Assembly: GCF_021462225.1 (NCBI RefSeq)
Contig: NC_061812.1
Location: forward strand, 50,399,848 to 50,463,847
Origin: Girardinichthys multiradiatus
Taxonomy: Eukaryota; Chordata; Actinopteri; Cyprinodontiformes; Goodeidae
Direction: 5' to 3'
Length of the DNA: 64,000 bases
The notes beneath the pieces are model-generated. The model was not told the DNA's origin. It did no database searches and was given only the letters and a program-made list of their open reading frames with translations. Position 1 is the stretch's first letter. Each line of letters opens with the position of its first letter. Positions 36,101-48,100 of the stretch are shown piece by piece. A program made the translations under genes and the position numbers.

Positions 36101-39100
36101 ATAATGTTTTTTGTTGTGTAGCTTATCACATCATAGGGTCCTGATGTTTACATTCAATATACTGAGCTGCAGCTGACTATTCAATTCAGTTTATTTATAT
36201 AGCGCCAATTCACAACACATGTCGTCTCAAGTCACTTCAGAACAGTCAGGTTCATACATTTCAATTAATCCTAACAATTGAACAGTGCAGTCAGAGTTAA
36301 CTTTTTATTCAAATTGGATAAAACATTTTTCTATCTAAGGAAACCCAGCAGATTGCATCCAGTCAGTGACTTGCAGCATTCACTCCTCCTGGATGAGCAT
36401 GTAGAGACAGTGGACAGTCACTGGCGTTGACTTTGCAGCAATCCCTCATACTGAGCATGCATGTAGCGACAGTGGAGAGGAAAAACTCCCTTTTAACAGG
36501 AAGAAACCTCCAGCAGAACCAGAACCAGGCTCAGTGTGAGCGGCCATCTGCCACAACCGACTGGAGGTTTGAGAGAACAGAGCAGAGACACAAAGAGAAC
36601 AAAGAAGCACTGATCCAGGAGTACTTTCTATGGGAAGGAAAAGTAAATGTTAATGGATGTAGCTCCTTTAGTCGTTTCATCTAGAAAGAAAGAACAGATA
36701 AACTCTGAGCCAGTTTTCAAGGTTAGAGTCTGAAAGAGAGCACATAGAGTTAGTTACAGTTAAAGCTCAGTCAGTAGCCATGTCTAGGAGAGAGAAAGGG
36801 TTAAACACTAAAAGACAGGGCTATGTGGATCATCGGTAGAGGATGAGCATTAAGTTGTTGCCAGCAGAAGCTCGGACGATTCCCCTCTCCAGAAAGGTGT
36901 CACAGGTAGACACAGAGCCAGGCCAGGTGTAGCTTCTAGGAAGAGAAAAGAGAGAGAACATAAAGTTAAAAGCTGAAATAACAGCAAATAATGCAAAATT
37001 GGAGAGTAGTATGAGAATGTAGTGAAGAGGGTGAAAGTGGTCATTATGTCCTCCTGCAGTCTAAGCCTATAGCAGCATAACTACAGAGATAGTTTCAGTT
37101 CAGATTATTTAGTTAAACGGCGCTTATTTACAACATTGTCGTCTCAAGGAACCCCACAAAGGGTCCCACTGATGGTCATTGTTATACTAAAAACCACAAG
37201 GATTGGGATACCTCCCTCTGTCAGACTGATTATAACCATTGGAAAAGAGAAGAGGTCATACAGGTAGCAGAAATGGAGGGTGTGTTTGCACCTCAACCAT
37301 AACTGAGCCGGTTTAGGCTAAACCTGACTCTCCCTTACTCCATCCAACAGGGAGGGAGGAAGGCTCCCTCTCTGATAAACTAAGCCACTCTAACTATAAG
37401 CTTTATCAAAAAGGAAAGTTTTAAGCCTAGCCTTAAAAGTAGACAGGGTGTCTGCCTCACGGACTAAAACTGGGAGCTGGTTCCACAGGAGAGGAGCCTG
37501 ATAACTAAAGGATCTGCCTCCCATTCTACTTCTAGAGACTCTAGGAACCACCAGTAAACCTGCAGTCTGAGAACAAAGTGCTCTGTTAGGAACATATGGA
37601 CCAATCAGATCTCTGATGTATGATGGAGCTAGATCATTAAGGGCTTTATATGTGAGGAGGAGAATTTTAAATTCTAGTCTGGATTTAACAGGGAGCCAAT
37701 GAAGGGAAGCTAAAATATTCTATTATTTATTAAGTCACGATTAATCAAGTTATCAGGTAAAAAATTGGCACATTCTGCAGATTTTTTATTTAACTACTGA
37801 AGCTGATTTTATAACAGATAAAAATATATAAAAGAGAAAATACAAATAAACAAATGATTCCATTCCTTTTTTAAACAAACAATTAATTAACATATTAATG
37901 CAACAACAGCATATCTTTAGTGTATGCGTGAATATTTGCAGCAAAGGATGCGTCTGTAGTTAAAACAAAATCTTCTAACATCAACATGTCAAAAACCCAG
38001 CTCTTTCTGGTGGACTTAACAGTGCTAGCTGCCTCTGTAGTAAAAAATGAACACAAACAAAACGGTGCATATAGTATCTCTGACATTCTGGATTTGCAAA
38101 GAGTTTTTTTTTAACATTATAAAGCATATTGTTATGCAGATAAAATATAACCATTGTAGTGTACTTAAGTGCCAAGTGACGCTCTTCTTGTTTTTTTTTT
38201 TTGTGCCAAAATTGTGAAGGAAAAAAAAATATTGCCCATTAAAATGGTAAAGACTTTGTAAATGACCTGCATTTTATAGCACTTTATCAAGTCCCCAGAG
38301 ACCCCAAAGCTCTTTAAACAACAATCAGTCATTCACACATTTATACACACATTCACACACTGACAGTGGTGAGCTACATTGTAGCCATAACTGCCCTGGG
38401 GCAGACTGTCATACAATTTAGTTTTGCTGTAAAAGCTCTGCACTGTTTTCTTCTCTGGGCTTCTTTTTGCCCTTCGCCGTCTCCCTCCACAATTGACATC
38501 CACATATCAGCAGAGCAGGCTATCATTAGCAGAAGTTCTGCAACACAAATAACCACCCGGCCAGAACACGATGCGCTGAATAGTTAAACAGAATTTAATG
38601 AAGTCTTGTGGAAAATCATTTGCCTCGTTCGAGGAATCATTCGAGGAATGATTTAGCCCTAATCTCCATAAACGTCTGTCACTTTGGAACACTGCTTTAT
38701 ATCTCAGGGCCGACAGAGAGACTGCAGCAAGGATCACAGAGGAGATAGGAAACCTGATGAAGGAGATTGAGACTCTGGTTGAGGAGAAGAAGAAAGATTC
38801 TTCAGATATGACCAAGATGATTGTACCACAAGAAGGTGACTGTTCCACCCAAACGTCATTTGTGACACATCATCTGAGAACTACATATATGTTTTGTGAT
38901 CTGCGTCCTCTAGGGGGGGGCGTGTGGTATGATAATATCAAGGTGACCATGATGTCCAAGCAGCTAAATGGTTCTCAGCGGGTGCTGCTGGATGAGGTGA
39001 TCAGCGCTGATGACTGCAGAGAGCTGCAGCGCTTGTCCAATGTGAGTCATTGTGAAAGAAAGCTTCGTCTGGTTTTACATCACATGACATCATTCTGGAA

Positions 39101-42100
39101 ATGTTTTTCATGTGTGACAGCGGGTCATGTCAGTGTAATGATAATGTGCTGCTTTCCAACAAGGCTGCTGCACTAAAAGGTGACGGCTACAGTGGGCACC
39201 CATCCCCACACACACCCAGTGAGATGTTTCAGGGGGTCACCATCCTGAAGGCTATCAAGGTCTGTAGCAAAATGGACACCTTGCAAAATACTTCCTATCC
39301 CTTAAATGCCTTAAAGTTTTTCACATTCTGGCAAAGGTGTTTTGTTGGGATTTTATGTGATAGCGTTCTAGAGTTCCAGGGGGATAATCTCTGGAGAGGA
39401 AAACTATTAGTAATAGAAAACTTCAACTAATCTGGCCTCATGGAGTAAGAAGTCCTTTCAGTTTGCCACAAGCCATGTAGATTACACAGAGAACATGTGA
39501 ACAAGGACCTCTAGTCTATTGAGGCCAAAATGGAACTGTTTGTGCCGAATGCAAAAACGTCTGTGATTGGTAAAATGACATTGCCAATCAACCTGAAAAC
39601 ACCGTCCCAAAGGAGAACAATTGTTATGGCAACATCATGCTGTGGGGATGCTTTTTTTCAGCAGGAACAGTGAAACTGTTTAGAGTTTTGATGGAAAGAT
39701 TGGTGAATAAAAATGCACGCCACAATATTCAGATTTGTATTCACATTTTTAGAGCCATGTATCATTTTCCTTCCACTTACTTTGTATCAATCTACTCATA
39801 AAATCTCAAAAAACAGGAAGCTTGAAAGTTTGTGGCTGTAATGTGACAAAAGTTCAAGAGGTGAGACAACCTTTGCACTGCACAGTATGAAATGACGTAA
39901 TGGCTAACTAAAAACCAAAGGTTGGTGTGTTTGTGTTGATATATATCTTTTTTGCTGTGAAATCAATTTAGTTTAAGTAACTTATTAAATAAGCCTATTG
40001 GCTTATCAGAACCTTTTCTGAAAGGTGGAGCACTCTCAGAAGCTAGTAGGTTCTGAGAGCGCTCCACCTTTCAGAAAACTGGTCTAATTAAATATATCTA
40101 ATATTTAAATTAAAATGTGACATTACATTCCTGTTTTTTTGCAAAAAATATCTTCCATGTGAAAATACATTTAGAGGACATAGTGGACCTTTGGTGTTGT
40201 GGTAACAAAAAAAAAAAGGTCTACAGACACACTTCTGTTTGTAAAGGACGTGGCCCTTACTGGGTTGGCTGTTAAATTGTGTTTCTATGTTCTATAGCTT
40301 GGACAGGAGGGAAAGGTCCCTCTGAAGAGCGCTCGCTTGTTCTTTGACCTCAGTGAGAAAGTGAGAAAGGTGATGGAGTCCTACTTCCAACTGGCCACAC
40401 CTCTCTACTTCTCCTACTCCCATTTGGTGTGTCGCTCTGCTATCGATGGTAAGCTTAGCTATAAGAGGTGTGGTCATGTTCTGAATCAGCTTTACTGCCA
40501 AGTTTGTACACAAAAACAAGGAATTTGACTCCGGTACTCTTTGCTCTCAATAATAAAGAATATATTTTTTAAACGTACATATATACAGAAGTGACTTTAC
40601 AAGATAATATAATGTGGAATCAAGTATGCATGGTGTTGTTCTGGAACTCTGACTGTCAAGAGTTCATCAGAGAAACTGTCTCTGTGGCGGCTGGTTTTAG
40701 CAGACAGTGCTCTGTAGCGCCACCCGAAGGTAAAAGCCTAAACAGTTTATGTGCAGGGTGTGTGGGGTCTGCAGAGATTTTAGCAGCTCTTTTCCTGACC
40801 CTAGACCTGTATAAATCCTGGATGGAGGGAAGGTCAACCCTAATGATTCTCTCTGCAAACCTGATCTTTGCAGGCAGGACCTGTCCTGTTTAGTGGATGA
40901 GTCAAACCACACTGAGATGGATGAAGACAGGACAGACTGAATTATGGCAGTGTAGAAGATGACCAGCAGCTCCTGTGGGGCCTTCTTGTCTATGTGTGAG
41001 GACCATCTCAGGTTTTGAGAAATGGTGATTTCTAGGAACCGGAAGTGGTCCACGGCAGATACGATGTTGTTGAAGATGGTGAGGGGTTGTGTGGAGATAG
41101 TGTTCTCAAAAAGTCCACCATCATCTCCACAGTTTTGAGTGGGTTAAGTTCCAGGAGGTTCTGTACACACCAGTGTACCAGCTGATCCACCTCCTGTCTG
41201 TACTCATCACTGTTCTGGATCAGTCCAATAACAGTGGTGTCATCTGCAAACTTCAAGAGTTTCACAGATGGGTCCGCTGAGGTGCAGTCATTTGTGTAGA
41301 GAGGGAGAAGAGGAATTGGGAGGGAACACACCCTGGGGGGCACTGGTGGTGATGGTTCTTGTGTGGGAAAGGATGCTCTTCAGCCTTACCTGCTGCTGCC
41401 GGTTCCTTCTCGAAGCTGGTGACCCACTGACAGATGGAGGCCGGGACTTTGAGCTGAATGAGCTTCTCGTGGTGGATATCTGGGTTGATATTGTTGAAGG
41501 CCAAGCTAAGGTCCACAAACTGGATCCTGGTGTACATCCCTGGGTGGTCGAGGTGTTGCAGGATGAAGTGTAGTTCCAAAGTTGATTGCATCATCTGCCG
41601 ACCTGTTCGCCCGGTAGGCAAACTGCAAGGGGTCCATCAGGGGGCTTGTGATGTCATAATAATAAATACGTTTAACTTCCTCAGAATGAGTTGTTCTGGA
41701 CTTGCTTATAATCAACACAAACTTTGGTTAAAATCAAAGTTACCAATACCAAGTGTGAAAATGAGCGGAGGATGTATGTGTGCGTGTTGTAATGTGCAAT
41801 CAAAATAATCTAAAAAGCAAAAGGCTGCAGCATATCTGTGGAGGAGAGCAGTGACAAGTGAGTTGGCACTCAGGGTTTACCAGGTACTAGGTGCCCGATG
41901 GCAACAATTAGTGTTACATATGAAAGGGTAATGTCCAACTTACCACAAGAGTCCTGCAGGGGTCGTAAAGTCCAGAGCCTGCTTGATCGCTAATGTCTCC
42001 TTTCCCTCTGTGGAATAGCAAATTCCTTGGGGCACAGGTTCCGGCGTATGTATTCCCTGGATGACGATCTCCTAGAGTTTACTGAAGGAGAACAGCTCTC

Positions 42101-45100
42101 AGAATGCTATCTGAAGAATCTGTCAATAATTTGATTAGTTCTTTATACGTTGGACTGTACATAACAAGTTGCTTACTTAGTGACTTGCAGATGTCATAAA
42201 AAGCTGCCACTGCCTCTTCTGAGCCCCGGATGTGGTTGGTGAAGGAGGACCCAGTTAAGTCTGGGTCTTCCTACTATGTCTTTCTTTTTTTTTTCATGTA
42301 GAGCACTTTGAATAGTCTTGCTACTGAAATGTGCTATATAAATAAACTTGCCTTGCTGGCCTTAATACCATCCTTCTGAGCTCGTCTGTGAGTTTCTGTA
42401 ACTTCCCAGCTGAACTCCTGTTGCAGCTCTGTATATTTCAATGTGGACTTCCAGAGTTCCCGTTGCTGAATCCAGTTATCTCTGGTTTACCCTGCTGAAT
42501 TTTTTGCATTCAGGTCAGCTCAGGTCAACTTCCAGGTCACTTCCTAAACATCTCTGCCTCATTGGGTGAACCACTTGGTCACCCGCCAGATATCTGTGAC
42601 TTTTTGCCAGACATGTTTTGTTTTTCAGACTTTTTTTGGGGCCCACCTGAGTTTGTGTTGTTTTTATTTTGTTTCTTTTTAAGCTCTGCTTCTGAGACAC
42701 CCCACCCACCCAGCTTTGGGTTCTTTGTTTTGTTCAGTGGACTTTGTAGGCCCCCTCTTCAGGTTGGAGGGGAGTTCCTGCCTCAAGTGGAGGAGTTTAA
42801 GTATCTCAGGGTCTTGTTCACGAGTGAGGGAAAAATGGAGCGGGAGATCGACAGACGGATTGGTGCGGCTGCCATAGTAATGGGGGCACTGTGCCGGTTC
42901 GTTGTGGTGAAGAGAGATCTGAGCCAAAAAGCGAAGCTCTCAATTTACCGGTCGGTCTACGTTCCTACCCTCACCTATGGCCATGAACTTTGAGTCATGA
43001 CCGAAAGAACAAGATCCCGGATACAAGCGGCTGAAATGAGCTTCCTCCGTAGGGTGGCCGGGCACTCCCTTAGAGATAGGGTGAGGAGCTCGGCCATCCG
43101 GGAGGGGCTTGGAGTAGAGCCGCTGCTCCTCCACATCGAGAGGAGCCAGTTGAGGTGGCTCGGGCATCTATGCCGAATGCCTCCTGGACACCATCTTCGG
43201 GAGGTGTTCCAGGCACGTCCCACCGGGAGGAGGCCCAGGGGACGGCCCAGGACACGCTGGAGGGACTATGTCTCTCGGCTGACCTGGAAACGCCTTGGGC
43301 TCCCCCCAGAGGAGCTGGAGGAGGTATCTGGGGAGAGGAACATCTGGGCATCTCTGCTGAGTCTGCTGCCCCCGCGACCCGGTCCCGGATAAGCGGAAGA
43401 TGACGAGTACGAGAACGACTTTGTAGGTCATCTGGGCGTCGCCCTTAAGAGGGCCCTGTCATAATCCATGTCACTTCATGGTTTTTGTTCTGTCTGTATT
43501 TTAAATTTGGGGTATACATGTCCCTCTCAAAATATTAGCATATTGTGATAAAGTTCATTATTTTCCATAATGTCATGATAAAAATTTAACATTCATATAT
43601 TTTAGATTCATTGCACACCAACTGAAATATTTCAGGTCTTTTATTGTCTTAATATGGATGATTTTGGCATACAGCTCATGAAAACCCAAAATTCCTATCT
43701 CACAAAATTAGCATATTTCTTCCGACCAATAAAAGAAAAGTGTTTTTAATACAAAAAACGTCAACCTTCAAATAATCATGTACAGTTATGCACTCAATAC
43801 TTGGTCGGGAATCCTTTTGCAGAAATGACTGCTTCAATGCGGCGTGGCATGGAGGCAATCAGCCTGTGGCACTGCTGAGGTCTTATGGAGGCCCAGGATG
43901 CTTCGATAGCGGCCTTTAGCTCATCCAGAGTGTTGGGTCTTGAGTCTCTCAACGTTCTCTTCACAATATCCCACAGATTCTCTATGGGGTTCAGGTCAGG
44001 AGAGTTGGCAGGCCAATTGAGCACAGTGATACCATGGTCAGTAAACCATTTACCAGTGGTTTTGGCACTGTGAGCAGGTGCCAGGTCGTGCTGAAAAATG
44101 AAATCTTCATCTCCATAAAGCTTTTCAGCAGATGGAAGCATGAAGTGCTCCAAAATCTCCTGATAGCTAGCTGCATTGACCCTGCCCTTGATAAAACACA
44201 GTGGACCAACACCAGCAGCTGACACGGCACCCCAGACCATCACTGACTGTGGGTACTTGACACTGGACTTCTGGCATTTTGGCATTTCCTTCTCCCCAGT
44301 CTTCCTCCAGACTCTGGCACCTTGATTTCCGAATGACATGCAGAATTTGCTTTCATCCGAAAAAAGTACTTTGGACCACTGAGCAACAGTCCAGTGCTGC
44401 TTCTCTGTAGCCCAGGTCAGGCGCTTCTGCCGCTGTTTCTGGTTCAAAAGTGGCTTGACCTGGGGAATGCGGCACCTGTAGCCCATTTCCTGCACACGCC
44501 TGTGCACGGTGGCTCTGGATGTTTCTACTCCAGACTCAGTCCACTGCTTCCGCAGGTCCCCCAAGGTCTGGAATCGGCCCTTCTCCACAATCTTCCTCAA
44601 GGTCCGGTCACCTCTTCTCGTTGTGCAGCGTTTTCTGCCACACTTTTTCCTTCCCACAGACTTCCCACTGAGGTGCCTTGATACAGCACTCTGGGAACAG
44701 CCTATTCGTTCAGAAATGTATTTCTTTGTCTTACCCTCTTGCTTGAGGGTGTCAATAGTGGCCTTCTGGACAGCAGTCAGGTCGGCAGTCTTACCCATGA
44801 TTGGGGTTTTGAGTGATGAACCAGGCTGGGAGTTTTAAAGGCCTCAGGAATCTTTTGCAGGTGTTTAGAGTTAACTTGTTGATTCAGATGATTAGGTTCA
44901 TAACTCGTTTAGAGACCCTTTTAATGATATGCTAATTTTGTGAGAATAGGAATTTTGGGTTTTCATGAGCTGTATGCCAAAATCATCCGTATTAAGACAA
45001 TAAAAAACCTGAAATATTTCAGTTAGTGTGCAATGAATCTAAAATATATGAATGTTAAATTTTCATCATGACATTATGGAAAATAATTAACTTTATCGCA

Positions 45101-48100
45101 ATATGCTAATATTTTGAGAAGGACCTGTATTTGGTTGCTTATTATTGTCAAGAAAAGTGTTCAGTACTCAATTAATTTTGTGTTAATCATTTTTCTTTGG
45201 TTAGTAGATCCTTTTGTGGCCTGTCTCATTTCCCCTGTGTCATTTTTGGTTTTATTAGTCACTGTCCCTCAGGTTCCATGCTTCAAGGATTTTTCCCCAG
45301 CTGCCCTAAATACTCCTGATTAGTCACACCTGGTTCTTATGTTTTTCATTCACCTTTTAACTACTGTATATTATAAGGCTGATTTCTTTCCTCATATTTT
45401 CTGTTCTCTGTTGTAATATTCAAACATGCTGTTTTTCTGTTCTTCTGTCCTCAGTGCTTTGATCATTTTGGTTAGATGCCATCCCCTTTCCTTCGTACAT
45501 GTCAATAATTGTTTATATGTTACGTTTATCAAAATTCCATCATGCTGTCTGCCGCCTCTCTTCCTGTATTTGGGTCCTCAATACTATCATGGCAGACCCT
45601 TGTGTTTATGTTGTATTTTAATTATTTCAATCAAACTATATGTAAAAATTTCGCATCCGCTGTACAGGAGTTGGACAATGAAAGTGAAACACCTGTCATT
45701 TTAGTGTGGGAGGTTTCATGGCTAAATTGGACCACCCTGGTAGCCAGTCTTCATTGATCACACATTGCACCAGTAAGCCAATGCCAAACGTCGGTTTCAA
45801 TGGTGCAAGGAGCGCAAATCTTAGGCTGTGGACAATGTGAAACATGTATTGTTCTCTGATGAGCCCACCTTTACTGTTTTCCCCACATCCAGGAGAGTTA
45901 CGGTGTGGAGAAGCCTCAAAGAAACGTACCATCCAGACTGTTGCATGCCCAGAGTGAAGCATGGGGGTGGATCAGTGATGATTTGGGCTGCCATATCATG
46001 GCATTCTCTTGGCCCAATACTTGTGCTAGATGGGCGCGTCACTGCCAAGGACTACCGAACCATTCTTGACCATGTGCATCCAATGGTTCAAACATTGTAT
46101 CCTGAAGGCGGTGCCGTGTATCAGGATGACAATGCACCAATACACACAGCAAGACTGGTGAAAGATTGGTTTGATGAGCATGAAAGTGAAGTTGAACATC
46201 TCCCATGGCCTGCACAGTCACCAGATCTAAATATTATTGAGCCACTTTGGGGTGTTTTGGAGGAGCGAATCAGGAAACGTTTTCCTCCACCAGTATCACG
46301 TAGTGACCTGGCCACTATCCTGCAAGAAGAATGGCTTAAAATCCCTATGACCACTGTGCAGGACTTGTAGATGTCATTCCCAAGATGAATTGACGCTGTA
46401 TTGGCCGCAAAAGGAGGCCCTACACCATACTAATAAATTATTGTGGTCTTAAACCAGGTGTTTCAGTTTCATTGTCCAACCCCTGTGTGTGTGTGTGTGT
46501 GTGTGTTCCTGTCTTGGCATCACAGTGAGAACCATTTCCCCGATTTCACCATCGAATTGAGGACCATTTGTACCAAAGTGAGGACATTTTGCTGGTCCTC
46601 ACGACCTATTTTGCTAACGGTTAGGTTTAGGACTAAGGTGTGAATTGAGTTTAGGTTAAGGTTAGGGTTAGGCATGCACTGGTAATGGTTAGGTTTAGGG
46701 TTATTGTCAGGGCTAGGGCATAGAAAGGGTTGAAAATGACTGAAAATCAATGGAAGTCAATGGGAGTCAACACATGGTCCTCACTACATATAGCAAAACA
46801 AGAGTGTGTGTGTTCTTGTACTTGTTGCTGAGTATTTTTATCGCAAAGTGAGGACATTTTTCTGGTCCTCACTTTTTCAAATTCCGTTCTTGGGACAGGG
46901 GTTAGGTTTAGGACTAGGGTATGAATTGAGTTCTTGTTAGGGTTAGGGTTAGGTATTAACTGGTTAGGGTTAGGCACTAAAAATCAAGGAAAATGAATGG
47001 AAGTCAATGGAAGTAACCGAAAAGTCCTCATAAAGATAGTAAAACACGGATGTGTGTGTGTGTATGTGTGAGAGAAAGCATTTACTTTGACTGAGGACAC
47101 AGAAAGACAAAATAATAAACAATTAAACTTCTTAATTTTATATTTGGAAGTTCTAAAAATATTGTTTGCAGTTTTTGAAAAATGGACTGTAGCCAAATCC
47201 AGCAGCATTGACGTACGTTATTTTTGAGATGTTTATTGGTTCACCTGATGACTGTTAGCCCTGTGTCTAATCATATCTTACTTCAGTTTTTCTTTAATCC
47301 ATTCCCAAATGAAAACTTAGCTACTGAATGTACGGTGCTGTTAAAAAATATTTGCCCCCTTTTTTCAAATTTAGTTTATCAAACAAAAAGCATTTTTCAA
47401 ATGATTTCAATTGAGGCAAAAAGGCTGTGACTAGCCACATCCTGGCCTGATTACTGCCTGATCTGTTAAGTCAAGTAATCATTGAAGTTGAGCCTGTCAA
47501 TATTAAGTAGGTAAAATATCTCAAACAGCAACGCAATCACACCTGAACAGATGGAAATAAACCAAATTTATCAAATCTGGAAGGAGGTACAAAGTGATTT
47601 CTTAAATCAGAATCAGAATCAGCTTTATTGCCAAGTTCGTACATATAAACAAGGAATTTGACTCCGGTACACTTTGCTCTTTTGTTCTGTTTTTGCATTA
47701 CAGAATATACAAATTTACAATTTACAATATACACACATATCTAATAGAAAAGGTGCATTTGCAACATCTGTATGCTGTTGTTCTGTACTCTATTGAATGT
47801 TCATCAGAGAAACAGCCTGGGTGAATAAACTGTCTCTGTGGCGGCTGGTTTTAGTAAACAGTGCTCTGTAGCGCCACCTGAAGGTAAAACTCTGAACAGT
47901 TTATGTGCAGGTTGTGTGGGGTCTGCAGAGATTTTGGCAGCTCCTTTCTTGACCCTAGACCTGTATAGGTCCTGGATGGAGGGAAGGTCAGCTCTGATTA
48001 TTCTCTCTGCAGACCTGATTATTCGTTGCAGTCTGGACCTGTCCTGTTTTGTGGATGAGCCAAACCACACTGAGATGGATGAAGACAGGACAGACTGAAT

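Noticed and set aside
43885..44838. Several + strand frames of 60-110 codons
   Set aside because: They are antisense shadows of the intact Tc1 transposase on the - strand.
46620..46970. Possible telomere or subtelomere
   Set aside because: The TTAGGG words are few, irregular and embedded in a longer dispersed unit inside p3h1 intron 11.
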